Shown in pieces: positions 37,491 through 46,382 of a stretch of DNA of 64,000 nucleotides. Both the position numbers and the translations under genes were made by a program. How positions within the stretch are numbered: the first letter of the stretch is position 1; each line of letters opens with the position of its first letter. The notes under the pieces are model-generated. The model did no database searches, was not told the origin of the DNA, and saw only the letters and a list, made by a program, of their open reading frames with translations. The DNA comes from Lachnospiraceae bacterium (GTDB lineage Bacteria; Bacillota; Clostridia; Lachnospirales; Lachnospiraceae), in the NCBI GenBank assembly GCA_015057165.1, contig SVEY01000013.1:1-64000 (forward strand). The letters run 5' to 3'.

Positions 37491-39374
37491 TTATTTCTTA
37501 TAAATAGCCTTTAACTTACATGTTGCAATACAAGCGCCACACTTAACACATTTCTCAGGATCAATTTCCATTGCAGGTAATTTCTTACCAGGTGCAACAT
37601 AATCCGTCTTCGAAATAGCGTCAGCCGGACAACCCTTAGCACACATACCACAGCCTACACATTTATCCTTATCAATAGCATATTGCATCAAATTCTTACA
37701 TACGCCAGCAGGACATCTCTTGTCTTGAATATGTGCAAGATACTCATCTCTAAAATGAGCAAGTGTAGAATTAATAGGATTTGCACTAGTCTGTCCTAGA
37801 GCACATAAGGAGTTGGCTTTAACAGTCTTAGATAATTCTTCCAGTTCTTCTAAGTCTTTCATGGTACCATTGCCTTCTGTAATTCTTGTAAGAATTTCAA
37901 GCATTCTCTTAGTACCAATACGACAAGGAGAACATTTACCACATGACTCATCACAGATAAATTCCATATAAAACTTAGCAACATCAACCATACAGTTGTC
38001 TTCATCCATTACTATAGCTCCACCAGAACCCATCATAGAACCCTTAGCAACCAGGTTATCAAAATCAATTGGCTCATCTAAAAATTCTTTAGTAAGACAT
38101 CCACCTGATGGACCACCTGTCTGAATTGCCTTAAATTCCTTACCATTAGGAATTCCGCCACCAATATCATATATAAGTTCTCTAAGAGTAGTTCCCATAG
38201 GTATCTCTACAAGTCCTACATTATTAATCTTACCACCAAGGGCAAATACCTTAGTTCCTTTAGACTTCTCTGTTCCAACAGATGCAAACTCAGTAGCACC
38301 CTCTCTAAGTATAAATGGAACACATGCTAATGTCTCTACATTATTAACTATAGTTGGCTTGCCCCAAAGTCCAGAAACTGCTGGGAATGGAGGACGAGGA
38401 CGAGGCATACCACGCTTTCCTTCAATGGAGTTAAGAAGAGCTGTCTCTTCACCACATACGAAAGCACCAGCACCAAGTCTTATATGAGCTCTAAAACTAA
38501 AGCCTGAACCCATAATGTCATCGCCAAGTAAGCCCTTTTCTTCCATTTGCTTAATTGCAATCTTAAGACGATTAACAGCTACAGGATATTCAGCACGAAC
38601 ATAGAAATATCCATTAGATGCACCAATTGCATAACCTGCAATAATCATTCCTTCAATTACGGCAAATGGATTTCCTTCTAGGATTGAACGATCCATAAAT
38701 GCTCCCGGATCACCTTCATCACCATTACATACAACGTATTTCTCATCATTATCCTGATTAAGAGCAAACTGCCACTTTCGACCTGATGGGAAGCCACCGC
38801 CCCCACGACCACGAAGTCCTGCTTCTAGCACTTCATCCACAACTTCTTGCTGGCTCATAGAAAGAGCCTTCTTAAGACCTTGGAATCCTCCAAATCCAAG
38901 GGCTTCGTCTATATTCTCCGGATTAATAACGCCGCAGCCATGAAGTGCAACACGACGCTGCTTCTTATAGAAATTAATATCATCCTGTTTTGCAACTTTT
39001 TCTTTAGTTGAAGGATCAACATATAACAATCTGTCAACTACCTGTCCACCGATAATATCTGTCTCAATAATCTCTTCAACATCTTCCATCTTAACCAGAC
39101 GATATAATGTGTCTTCTGGATAAATCTTAACAAATGGTCCCTGTGAGCAAAAACCAAAGCATCCAACCTGATTAACTGTTACTTTATCAGATAATCCTTT
39201 TTCCTCTACTAATTTCTCAAATTTCTCCCTAATATCAGCAGATTTAGAAGAAAGACAACCTGTACCACCACATAAAACAATGGCACGCATACCATTTTTG
39301 CCAGATAGTTTTGCATCAAATGCGCTAGTACAATCATGTACTACATTATTCAAATCTTCTTTACTCTTAATCAT
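37491..39374 (-). CDS. hydB: bifurcating [FeFe] hydrogenase NADH/FMN subunit HydB (NuoF-like)
   Basis: 627 aa. N-terminal thioredoxin-like [2Fe-2S] domain (LCGGTGCLSS), NuoF core with the NAD/FMN region GLRGRGGGGFPSGRKWQF and CNGDEGDPGAFMDR, the [4Fe-4S] site CGKCSPCRIGTKR, and two C-terminal ferredoxin clusters (CVGCGMCAKGC and CVKCGACIATC). It binds NAD(H) and FMN and is the bifurcation centre in known HydABC. Its start overlaps the hydC stop (TAATG). Confidence 0.96.
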   Translation of the reverse strand: MIKSKEDLNNVVHDCTSAFDAKLSGKNGMRAIVLCGGTGCLSSKSADIREKFEKLVEEKGLSDKVTVNQVGCFGFCSQGPFVKIYPEDTLYRLVKMEDVEEIIETDIIGGQVVDRLLYVDPSTKEKVAKQDDINFYKKQRRVALHGCGVINPENIDEALGFGGFQGLKKALSMSQQEVVDEVLEAGLRGRGGGGFPSGRKWQFALNQDNDEKYVVCNGDEGDPGAFMDRSILEGNPFAVIEGMIIAGYAIGASNGYFYVRAEYPVAVNRLKIAIKQMEEKGLLGDDIMGSGFSFRAHIRLGAGAFVCGEETALLNSIEGKRGMPRPRPPFPAVSGLWGKPTIVNNVETLACVPFILREGATEFASVGTEKSKGTKVFALGGKINNVGLVEIPMGTTLRELIYDIGGGIPNGKEFKAIQTGGPSGGCLTKEFLDEPIDFDNLVAKGSMMGSGGAIVMDEDNCMVDVAKFYMEFICDESCGKCSPCRIGTKRMLEILTRITEGNGTMKDLEELEELSKTVKANSLCALGQTSANPINSTLAHFRDEYLAHIQDKRCPAGVCKNLMQYAIDKDKCVGCGMCAKGCPADAISKTDYVAPGKKLPAMEIDPEKCVKCGACIATCKLKAIYKK

Positions 39375-39862
39375 TACGCGGCACCTCCTGCATTCCTATA
39401 TGACTCTACAATTGTAGGAACTTTATCAACACTCATCTTAGGATATACTTTTCCATTAATAGATACAGCAGGAGCGATACCACACGCACCTATACAACGA
39501 AGGGCATCTATAGTAAACATACCATCCTTAGTTGTCTCCCCAGGCTTAATATCTAATACCTCTGAGAACTTGTCTATTATCTGCTGTGCACCTTTAACAT
39601 AGCACGCAGTTCCAAGACAACATCCAATAATATATTTTCCCTTTGGCTCTAAAGAGAAAAACGAATAGAATGTTACCACGCCATAAATCTCTGCAACTGA
39701 GATTCCTGTCTTGTCTGAGACAATCTGTTGAACTTCCAAAGGAATATAACCATATTCATTCTGGATATCACTTAAGATCATCATAAGCGGTGTCTTCTCA
39801 TCAACATATCTGTCACAGATTTCGTTAATGGTCTTAACACCATTCTCACTAATTCCTCCCAT
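39374..39862 (-). CDS. hydC: bifurcating [FeFe] hydrogenase subunit HydC (NuoE-like)
   Basis: 162 aa, a NuoE-type thioredoxin-fold [2Fe-2S] protein with the four cysteines in the pattern CCLGTACYVKGA and CIGACGIAP. First gene of hydCBA; RBS GGAGG. The 260-bp gap upstream, towards the EF-hand gene, contains a terminator and must hold the hyd promoter; no other gene is seen there. Confidence 0.95.
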   Translation of the reverse strand: MGGISENGVKTINEICDRYVDEKTPLMMILSDIQNEYGYIPLEVQQIVSDKTGISVAEIYGVVTFYSFFSLEPKGKYIIGCCLGTACYVKGAQQIIDKFSEVLDIKPGETTKDGMFTIDALRCIGACGIAPAVSINGKVYPKMSVDKVPTIVESYRNAGGAA

Positions 39863-40003
39863 AACTAACCTCCTAAATTAATTATTCAACTTATACGTTG
39901 TTATCCCTGTAGAAATAGTATAACAAAAAATACAAAAAATTTTCACACTTTTTTTAAAAAACTTATTATAAAAGACACCTTAAAAGAATTGCGTAAATAC
40001 GCA

Positions 40004-40047
40004 AACAATCCGGAAACTAATTCTATTATTTCAGTTTCCGGATTGTT
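40004..40047. terminator. terminator downstream of the EF-hand gene
   Basis: 15-bp perfect stem AACAATCCGGAAACT with its complement, loop of 14 nt, T-rich on both flanks (TTATTT on plus). It lies between the stop of the minus-strand EF-hand gene and the hyd promoter region. Confidence 0.78.
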
Positions 40048-40121
40048 ATTTAATTAACTAATTTCTGTCTTGCATTTTGTGACTTTATATTATGTGATTA
40101 CACATAGTAAATGACCATGAT

Positions 40122-41141
40122 TTAGCTTACCAAATCAACATGCGCCATTGTTCCAGCACTTCCATCTTCATGAAGGAACAAACCTGTCTTTCTAATTAAG
40201 GCATTAGTTTCATTATTATCATTATTTACAGAAAATGTTGTATCAACATTTCCCAGATATAATGCACCAATATCTTTGTCCTTAAGTGTATATAAAGTCT
40301 TAGTTCCATCGGCATTTACCTGCCATAGTCTAAGTTTATCGAACACTTCGTCAGCCTCATCTATCCAACCATTTTTATCTAAATCGTATGCAGACAAATC
40401 TTTGAAGCCATCTCCTGATGATGTTCCAAACAGTTCACTTCCATCATCAATCTCTCCGTTGCCATTCTTATCAAGGGCAAGAAAAGCACTTGTAGAACCA
40501 AGCATTGAAATCTCCTCTTTTTCTCCATCTGAATCTAGATCAAACTCGAATTTCATATCTTCAACACTCGTTGGATTAGAGTCAATATTTATAACAAGTG
40601 GATCTATATATCTTAGTCCCTGGGATACACTCTCACTATATTCTGAAGCAAAACTTCTACTCATTGTTACATCAATACCGAAATCAATCTCTCTTCCATC
40701 TGCAGTAACAACTTTTCCCTGAGTACTGAAACTAGTTGTTTCACTCTCAAAATAGCTACTTGTATGATTCATATTTATCATATATTGCTTTGGTGTGTTC
40801 ATACTGTATTTTGCTTCTAATTCAGCCAGACTTTCTGTACTTCCGCCCATTTGCTTATAAAAAAGCAATCTAAACAGAAAATTCATAGTTTGAAATCTGA
40901 TAAGTGTAAGATCATCCTCAGATAGTCCATCGTAGTCAAACTTCGCCTCTTCTATACTTCCTGGGGCGTAGTTATTTGTTATCTCCTCTTGTTGTCCATT
41001 TCCTCCTAGCTGCTCAATAAAATCTTTGAAACCCTTCTTCTCCGGCTCCACTTGCTGTTTTGATACACTAAAGGTATCTGTCTGCCTTCTAATAAATGTT
41101 CTCTGGCTAGACATTGCCACCTGGCTTTGATTAATAATCAT
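40122..41141 (-). CDS. EF-hand-type calcium-binding repeat protein
   Basis: About 339 aa from ATG behind GGGAGGG (the track begins 10 codons upstream, before the ribosome site). The C-terminal half has acidic calcium loops: FDLDSDGEKEEI, LDKNGNGEIDDGSE and DLDKNGWIDEADEVFDKL. No signal peptide is visible, so secretion, if any, would be unconventional. The protein type is common in proteobacteria and clostridia as a hypothetical protein with EF-hands. A Gln/Ser-rich N-terminus precedes. Function unknown. Confidence 0.8.
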   Translation of the reverse strand: MIINQSQVAMSSQRTFIRRQTDTFSVSKQQVEPEKKGFKDFIEQLGGNGQQEEITNNYAPGSIEEAKFDYDGLSEDDLTLIRFQTMNFLFRLLFYKQMGGSTESLAELEAKYSMNTPKQYMINMNHTSSYFESETTSFSTQGKVVTADGREIDFGIDVTMSRSFASEYSESVSQGLRYIDPLVINIDSNPTSVEDMKFEFDLDSDGEKEEISMLGSTSAFLALDKNGNGEIDDGSELFGTSSGDGFKDLSAYDLDKNGWIDEADEVFDKLRLWQVNADGTKTLYTLKDKDIGALYLGNVDTTFSVNNDNNETNALIRKTGLFLHEDGSAGTMAHVDLVS

Positions 41142-41258
41142 ATTCTTCCCTCCCATTATAATAATGGGCATCCGTGCCTATGCTTCCTTGCTTTATGCGA
41201 ATTGCAATACAGAACAAATGAGAAACTATAGAATAAAGTCACAAATAACACGCAAAAA

Positions 41259-41277
41259 GGACGGGATAAACCCGTCC
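41259..41277 (-). terminator. terminator of the patatin-CPBP operon
   Basis: GGACGGG-loop-CCCGTCC followed by TTTTTG on the minus strand, 63 bases after the stop of the CPBP gene. Confidence 0.82.
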
Positions 41278-41339
41278 CTGGTCTTCCATGATCTCGCCAT
41301 TCCTTGGCATATTAAGTTACATTATTATTATCGACAATG

Positions 41340-42236
41340 CTAGGCATTATCATTAGTTTTTATTTTCTTAGATTTCTTAACTAACACTACGCCTAGATAC
41401 GCACCAGCCATTGCCATAAAGAATATTAGATAAAATGCAACAAGTGAACTACCTATTATACTTACATCATAAAATACAAGTCTTGTTACAGAGAATAACA
41501 TATTGCATATTATTGGAATTATAATATTCTCCGTTCTATAATAAACATATCCAAGAATTAACCCAAACAAGAAATAATAAATCATCTGTGTTACATTCAT
41601 TGTAAATATGCCGCAGAGAATAGCTTGCATTAAATTAGCCGCCATAAAATTCATTCTTCTTTCAGCAAAACCCAGTGTCAAACCTCTGAAAACAAGTTCC
41701 TGACATACTGGAGATAAAACCACAAAATAAATGAGAAAAATTACATTCATTATTCCAGATTCACCACTGCTAATTACCGAAACAATATCTACATATCCAG
41801 ACAATAAATCAGGCTTAACCAACGCAACAAAATATGATATGTAAGTTGCGAATATTCCTACCCCAAGAGATATTAGTATAACTCCTGGTATAATCTTCCA
41901 GTTTAATTGTCCTATGATTTTAATTTTATTCCTAAGAGATACATTAGCTGCATGAATTATCTCTTTTCTATACCATAGTAAAAAAACTATTACCAGAATA
42001 AATGTACTTACTACAGAAACAAGAAGTGTAAATTTATCTGAAGCAAGGGATGTCTGATAACCATTCATAAAATCATCATATGATCCACTTGAATAAGTAT
42101 ATCCTTTATAGAAGAATAACAACTGCCCCGCAAAAAGCTGTACCAATATTTGGACACATCCCATTATAGCAACTGGATAAATAAACTTTAGCAAGCTTTC
42201 GTTTTGGCCTAATCCATTTCTATTTTGTTCATTCAT
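41340..42236 (-). CDS. CPBP-family membrane protein with degenerate protease motifs
   Basis: 298 aa, about eight membrane segments, aligned with CPBP (Abi/CAAX-like) intramembrane proteases. The catalytic motifs are altered: motif 1 is CQELVFRG instead of EExxxR, motif 2 reads CGIFTMN where an F..xHxxN histidine is expected, and motif 3 is CNMLFS rather than HxxxN. If my alignment is right, the metal ligands are mostly lost and the protein may have a non-proteolytic role. It lies 14 bp downstream of the patatin gene. RBS is weak. Confidence 0.75.
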   Translation of the reverse strand: MNEQNRNGLGQNESLLKFIYPVAIMGCVQILVQLFAGQLLFFYKGYTYSSGSYDDFMNGYQTSLASDKFTLLVSVVSTFILVIVFLLWYRKEIIHAANVSLRNKIKIIGQLNWKIIPGVILISLGVGIFATYISYFVALVKPDLLSGYVDIVSVISSGESGIMNVIFLIYFVVLSPVCQELVFRGLTLGFAERRMNFMAANLMQAILCGIFTMNVTQMIYYFLFGLILGYVYYRTENIIIPIICNMLFSVTRLVFYDVSIIGSSLVAFYLIFFMAMAGAYLGVVLVKKSKKIKTNDNA

Positions 42237-42250
42237 AATATAATCTCACT

Positions 42251-43108
42251 TTATTTATTGATATATTCTCTTAATCTTGACATCTTTGCTTTCGCCGATG
42301 CAACTCCATTATCATATAACATTTCCATAACTTCAGTATCAGTCTTATAAGTATTAAGGGGAATCAAAGGCGAAGGGTAATATACGAAAGCCTTCCCTTC
42401 CTTCTCAAGTTTCTTAATCTTATAAAGGGAACGATTGTAATTAAGGTGTCGTCTGTCTAAGGCACGTTTTATATCAGGATATTCCTTTAAGAAACGTGTA
42501 TAAACGCGCTTATGCTTCTGGGGTCTCATAACATAGCCTCTAGGCTTAGACATTAACACAATAAACTTATCACAGCCATCTTCAATCATCTTATTAATAG
42601 GAAGAGAATCTGCAACTCCCCCATCAAAATATTTTACTCCATCTATCTCAATAGGCTTACAAAGAGCCGGCAAAGCTGAACTTGCCATAACCACTTCGTA
42701 ATTATCTTTCTCCATATCTGACTTATCAAAATAAGTAGCTTTCCCTCTCTCGTTTGTTGCAACAACCGTAAGTTGGCATGGGTTTTCAACTAAAGCTTCA
42801 TAATCTAAGGGATCTTTGCCACCTGAATTAGATAAATCTCCGTAAATGTATTGTAGTCCAAATAAAGATCCGCTTTCTACAAGGCTCTTAACCCCAAAAT
42901 ATTCTGGGTCCTTTGAATGTTCACAATAAAACCTCTTGTTGCGCCCCTTCTGCTTTGCAACAAAGGATGCTGCATTAGCAGAACCAGCAGATACTCCATA
43001 ACAACTATCTATGTGAACATCTTCATCTAAGAATACATCTAACACTCCTGCCGAAAATGCGCATTTCATGCCACCACCTTCAACAAGAAGACCTACTTTA
43101 TTAGCCAT
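42251..43108 (-). CDS. patatin-like phospholipase
   Basis: 285 aa. Oxyanion loop EGGGMKCAFSAG, nucleophile elbow YGVSAGSANAAS (GxSxG), and catalytic Asp in DGGVADSLPI define the Ser-Asp dyad of patatins. It likely hydrolyses acyl lipids in the cytoplasm or at the membrane; the exact lipid is unknown. No signal peptide. RBS AAGGAAG. Upstream is a long hairpin and then the tRNA-Leu gene on the other strand. Confidence 0.92.
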   Translation of the reverse strand: MANKVGLLVEGGGMKCAFSAGVLDVFLDEDVHIDSCYGVSAGSANAASFVAKQKGRNKRFYCEHSKDPEYFGVKSLVESGSLFGLQYIYGDLSNSGGKDPLDYEALVENPCQLTVVATNERGKATYFDKSDMEKDNYEVVMASSALPALCKPIEIDGVKYFDGGVADSLPINKMIEDGCDKFIVLMSKPRGYVMRPQKHKRVYTRFLKEYPDIKRALDRRHLNYNRSLYKIKKLEKEGKAFVYYPSPLIPLNTYKTDTEVMEMLYDNGVASAKAKMSRLREYINK

Positions 43109-43160
43109 ATGACTTACTTCCTTCCTTACACAACTAACATATTATAGCACAGATTATTAC

Positions 43161-43235
43161 ATAATTATAGAGTAATATGCCTTTCGAAACGTTAAGCTTT
43201 GCTTAGTTGAGAAAGGTATATTACTCTATAATTAT
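43161..43235. repeat. long 25-bp inverted repeat upstream of the patatin gene
   Basis: Arms 43161-43185 and 43211-43235 (ATAATTATAGAGTAATAT... with complement, one mismatch) enclose a small palindrome TAAGC-TTT-GCTTA. On plus it is followed by TTTTTA. It may be a bidirectional terminator or an insulating hairpin, or a short relative of elements A and B, whose joining segments also contain AAGCTTAG and CTTAGC. Confidence 0.6.
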
Positions 43236-43313
43236 TTTTACTACGTAAATATAAAAAAAGTGTTGAATAATTGATTAAGTTATGGTATCCTATCATTCGT
43301 GTGAAAAACACGT

Positions 43314-43395
43314 GCGGATGTGGCGGAACTGGCAGACGCGCAAGATTTAGGTTCTTGTGTCTTCGGGCGTGCAGGTTCAACTCCTGTCATCCGCA
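43314..43395 (+). tRNA. tRNA-Leu (anticodon UAG)
   Basis: 82 nt. Acceptor GCGGATG/CATCCGC with discriminator A; anticodon stem CAAGA/TCTTG with loop TTTAGGT, anticodon TAG. Long variable arm as in class II tRNA-Leu; T-arm GCAGGTTCAACTCCTGT. CCA is not encoded. The 3' half was supplied by the integrated element: the displaced original half lies at the far end (51816-51873). Confidence 0.95.
43343..43395 (+). other. left attachment site (attL) inside tRNA-Leu
   Basis: The segment from the anticodon arm to the 3' end recurs at 51816-51873. The longest identical runs are TTTAGGTTCTTGTG (likely crossover core, at the anticodon loop), GTGCAGGTTC and TCCTGTCATCCGCA. The variable arm and T-loop differ between copies, showing that one copy came with the element. 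Confidence 0.85.
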
Positions 43396-43540
43396 TAAAC
43401 CGTTGAAAACAGTGGGTTTCCCACTGTTTTTCTTTTCTTCAAAAATCATTGAAAAATCGCAAAAATCAATAATTCCACTTAAAATTCCACTTTGCTATGT
43501 CAAAAAGATGCTTTGCAGTTAAAAACGCGAGGTATTACTT

Positions 43541-44464
43541 ATGGACATTAAATTAAAAACCGGCAACAAGATTGTTGATAAAGTTGGTGAGATGAATATT
43601 TCGGGAAATATTATTCCCGAAGCTTGGTATCATACTGTAATTAATAAGAACGGCAAACCAAATGTCCTTGCCATTCTAATCCTAGCTGATATTGTCTACT
43701 GGTATCGCCCTACGGAACACAGAGACGAAATCAACGACAATGTTACATATGTTAAGAGATTCAATAGCGATGATTATCTTCAACGAAGCTACGATCAGAT
43801 CACGGACAAATTCGGCGTCAGCAAAAAGCAAGCAAGAGATGCACTGATTGCGCTTGAAGATCTTGGTGTCATCAAAAGACATTTTAGAAATGTTAATGTT
43901 TGTGGCATGACTTTATCCAATGTAATGTATCTTGAACTTAATCCTTTTGTATTAAAAGAACTAACCTATCCTGACGAATCAGGAAATAAAGGTGTTAATA
44001 ATTATGTAAACACCTCATTACATATTTGTAATGACCCTATAACAGAATCAGAATCACACATTTTCGAAAATGTAGACACATATACAGAGACCACTTCAGA
44101 GATTAATACAGAGATTATCACAACATCAGATTCAAAAATCGAGGTTATGGAAAAAGAGGATGTTGTTGTTGAAGAACTCCGAGGACTCTTATTCGACTAT
44201 GAATTATCCGATCAGGATCTTCATGCTATAGCCAAAGCAGCTGATTATAATATGGCCAAATGCATTACCGCTATAAACATACTTGAAGATCAAAAAGCTC
44301 AGATAAACAATGTTACGGGGTGGCTAATCCATGCTATCAGAAACAATTACAGACTCTCTAAGAAAGCAAAGATACGGAAGGTCAATTCCTTTAACAAATT
44401 CTCCGGACGAAAGTATTCTTCCGAAGACTTTGCCGACATGGAGAGACGCTTACTGTCTTCGTAG
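43541..44464 (+). CDS. replication-initiator-like winged-helix protein of the mobile element
   Basis: 307 aa. The N-terminal half resembles the winged-helix region of plasmid and phage replication proteins (ILILADIVYWYRP; a helix-turn-helix around DKFGVSKKQARDALIALE). The C-terminal part (YELSDQDLHAIAKAA and NVTGWLIHAIRNNY) resembles DnaD-type tails. Such genes stand next to mob genes in integrative mobilizable elements and small plasmids, where they may start rolling or theta replication of the excised circle. First gene inside attL. No catalytic Rep motif is visible. Confidence 0.65.
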   Translation: MDIKLKTGNKIVDKVGEMNISGNIIPEAWYHTVINKNGKPNVLAILILADIVYWYRPTEHRDEINDNVTYVKRFNSDDYLQRSYDQITDKFGVSKKQARDALIALEDLGVIKRHFRNVNVCGMTLSNVMYLELNPFVLKELTYPDESGNKGVNNYVNTSLHICNDPITESESHIFENVDTYTETTSEINTEIITTSDSKIEVMEKEDVVVEELRGLLFDYELSDQDLHAIAKAADYNMAKCITAINILEDQKAQINNVTGWLIHAIRNNYRLSKKAKIRKVNSFNKFSGRKYSSEDFADMERRLLSS

Positions 44465-44640
44465 CCGGGGTTCACTTACTACCCCGGCGCAGCATACCCG
44501 GTTACGGCAAACTGCTTGGGGTAGTAAGGCAAGTTTCGCATAGTGGCAAGCCACTATGCTTAGCTTCAGCAAAAAGCCTTCGGCTTTTCGCTTCGCTAAA
44601 CTTGCCAGGGGCTTCGCCCCTTGGAACCCCCGGCTTCGTA
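44463..44640 (+). other. candidate origin of transfer: nested GC-rich hairpins before mobC
   Basis: A 180-bp gene-free stretch made almost wholly of inverted repeats. GCCGGGGT/ACCCCGGC (44464-44488); GCATAGTGGC-AA-GCCACTATGC (44538-44559); AAAAGCC-TTC-GGCTTTT (44572-44588); AGGGGC/GCCCCTT near 44607-44622; an enclosing GGCAAGTTT/AAACTTGCC pair (44528-44536 with 44598-44606); and an outer AGCCGGGG/CCCCCGGCT pair. Position directly upstream of mobC and the relaxase gene is typical of oriT. The nick site cannot be identified by eye. Confidence 0.6.
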
Positions 44641-44668
44641 TCACATTTTACAGAAAGGATAACACACT

Positions 44669-45043
44669 ATGGGTGAAGTAAAGCGTAAACGAAATAGATC
44701 CGTCACTATCCGTATGAATGATTCTGAATATTCCGACTTCAAAAACAGAGTTAAAGAATCCGGACTCACAGAACAATCTTATGTCATAGATGCAATCCAA
44801 AAAGCCAAGATTACATCTAATGATGAAATTGTTGTTCTTAAAAATATAAGCAAAACATTTTCGGAATATGTAAAACAAGTCCGAGGAATCGCAACTAACA
44901 TTAACCAGATGGCACGTGTCGCCAACAGTCAAGGATTTCTTCCCGGGAGAAATACTCTTAATCAATTATCAAAAGATATTAGCGACATCCGAAAGGATGG
45001 TGAACAGGTATGGCAATTAATAAGGTCGTCAATACATCCGTGA
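44669..45043 (+). CDS. mobC: mobilization accessory protein MobC
   Basis: 124 aa. A ribbon-helix-helix-like N-terminus (RKRNRSVTIRMNDSEYSDFK) and the MobC signature VRGIATNINQMARVANSQG. It binds oriT DNA and helps the relaxase open it. RBS AAAGGA. Its 3' end overlaps the relaxase gene by 34 bases, so the two are translationally coupled. Confidence 0.92.
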   Translation: MGEVKRKRNRSVTIRMNDSEYSDFKNRVKESGLTEQSYVIDAIQKAKITSNDEIVVLKNISKTFSEYVKQVRGIATNINQMARVANSQGFLPGRNTLNQLSKDISDIRKDGEQVWQLIRSSIHP

Positions 45044-46179
45044 AAAGTCATGGTGCTATGAACAATGTCTTGGAATATGTTCTTCAAGATGAGAAAATCA
45101 AAGAAGGCTATGTTACAGTTACCGGACCATATAATGAAGACGAAATTGATTACAAAAAAATATATCAGTCTTGGATTGAAGAAAAAAGGCTATGGGATAA
45201 AGATAATGGCAGGATGTATGCTCATAATATTATTTCATTTCATAAGGACGAAAAAGTAACGCCCTGTGAAGTTCTTGATATAGGGAAAGAATTTGCAGAT
45301 AAATTCTTCGATGGTCACCAATGTGTTATTAGCGTACACCAAGACAAAGATCACTTGCATTGTCATATCGTCACCAATAGCGTGTCCTATATAGATGGCA
45401 TGAAACTTCATCAGACCAAACACGATCTACAGAAGCAAAAGGACTTTACAAATAACCTCTGTCTTGAACGTGGACTTACAGTCGCAGAAAAAGGTCATCA
45501 CTTCGACGGTTCTGAAATTGCGCAAGGTGAAATAACATCTTGGAGCAGGGACAAATACAGCCTACTCACGAGCGATTCCAAGAAGAGTTATGTTGCTGAA
45601 TGTGCCATCGCCATAGTTAATACACTTCCTAATTCTCGTTCTCGAGATGATTTTATATCAGGCATGCAAAAACTTGGATGGGCTGTCAAATGGACTGATA
45701 ATCGCAAGCATATTGTCTATACAAATGAGAACGGGGATAAAGTTCGTGACACTAATATAGAAAAAACGTTTATCGGAATGAAAGCTAATAAGGAGGCTTT
45801 GGAATATGAATTTACAAGACAAAATGAAATCAAATCCGGAAGAATCAACTCAGAAAACCAAGACGCAGAACTCGACAGATATTATAGAGAAATCGAGTCA
45901 GCAGTTGGAGACAGCAGAACTACTGGGAAAGCAATCGGAAGCCATAAGAACTCTAAAGACGCAACTGGTAGAGCAAAGAATCGAATACGAAGAAGAGATT
46001 CAGGCAGTCACATCCGAGAATTCAAATCTAAAGAAAACACTGAAAGAAGTCGACAAAATAATACGCTCTCAAGACAAGCAAATCGCTCAATTCAAGAAAA
46101 ATTACGTGTCGCGGAAAGATTATGTGATTCTAAGCCACCAAAAATCATACGCACAAGAGAAAGCGAACTCAGCTTATAA
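45010..46179 (+). CDS. mobA: relaxase / mobilization nuclease (MobA, MOBP type)
   Basis: 389 aa. The N-terminal relaxase domain has the histidine triad in SVHQDKDHLHCHIVTN (HxDxDHLHxH type of motif III) and a likely catalytic Tyr in the first 50 residues (LEYVLQDEKIKEGY region). It nicks oriT and stays bound to the 5' end for transfer. The C-terminal 120 residues are charged and low complexity, because another gene is read there in a second frame. RBS AAGGATGG. No type IV secretion genes are present, so transfer must use a helper. Confidence 0.92.
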   Translation: MAINKVVNTSVKSHGAMNNVLEYVLQDEKIKEGYVTVTGPYNEDEIDYKKIYQSWIEEKRLWDKDNGRMYAHNIISFHKDEKVTPCEVLDIGKEFADKFFDGHQCVISVHQDKDHLHCHIVTNSVSYIDGMKLHQTKHDLQKQKDFTNNLCLERGLTVAEKGHHFDGSEIAQGEITSWSRDKYSLLTSDSKKSYVAECAIAIVNTLPNSRSRDDFISGMQKLGWAVKWTDNRKHIVYTNENGDKVRDTNIEKTFIGMKANKEALEYEFTRQNEIKSGRINSENQDAELDRYYREIESAVGDSRTTGKAIGSHKNSKDATGRAKNRIRRRDSGSHIREFKSKENTERSRQNNTLSRQANRSIQEKLRVAERLCDSKPPKIIRTRESELSL

Positions 46180-46324
46180 CAAGCGCATAGAGCTACAAAT
46201 TCTTTTAAAGGAGCAGAAGAAAAAATATACTGAAGACCTTGAGAAAAGGCATAAAATTGAGATTGGTCTTTTCGTGTATAGTGTAGTAATTACAATCGTT
46301 AATGCAATTATATTAATTTGCTAA
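45806..46324 (+). CDS. MobB-like coiled-coil membrane protein overlapping the relaxase gene
   Basis: 172 aa, of which 374 bases lie out of frame inside the relaxase 3' end. The start is strongly supported: AAGGAGG stands nine bases before the ATG. Most of the protein is coiled coil (about residues 40-140: LEEQRIEYEEEIQAVTSENS-like heptads), and it ends in one membrane helix (IGLFVYSVVITIVNAIILIC). It could tether the relaxosome to the membrane, as MobB does in some plasmids. Sequence family not otherwise recognised. Confidence 0.8.
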   Translation: MNLQDKMKSNPEESTQKTKTQNSTDIIEKSSQQLETAELLGKQSEAIRTLKTQLVEQRIEYEEEIQAVTSENSNLKKTLKEVDKIIRSQDKQIAQFKKNYVSRKDYVILSHQKSYAQEKANSAYNKRIELQILLKEQKKKYTEDLEKRHKIEIGLFVYSVVITIVNAIILIC

Positions 46325-46341
46325 TGGATTCCCATGTAAAT

Positions 46342-46368
46342 GAGGACGGATGTTGGTAATCCGTCCTC
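46342..46368 (+). terminator. hairpin after the mob operon
   Basis: GAGGACGGAT/ATCCGTCCTC, 10 bp with a 7-nt loop, 18 bases after the stop of the mobB-like gene. The T-run is poor, so termination efficiency is uncertain. The opposite-strand operon converges here. Confidence 0.55.
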
Positions 46369-46382
46369 AAATCTTCTGATTA

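Noticed and set aside
43271-43522. 83-aa plus-strand ORF
   Set aside because: It runs through the tRNA-Leu gene, so it is a chance frame.
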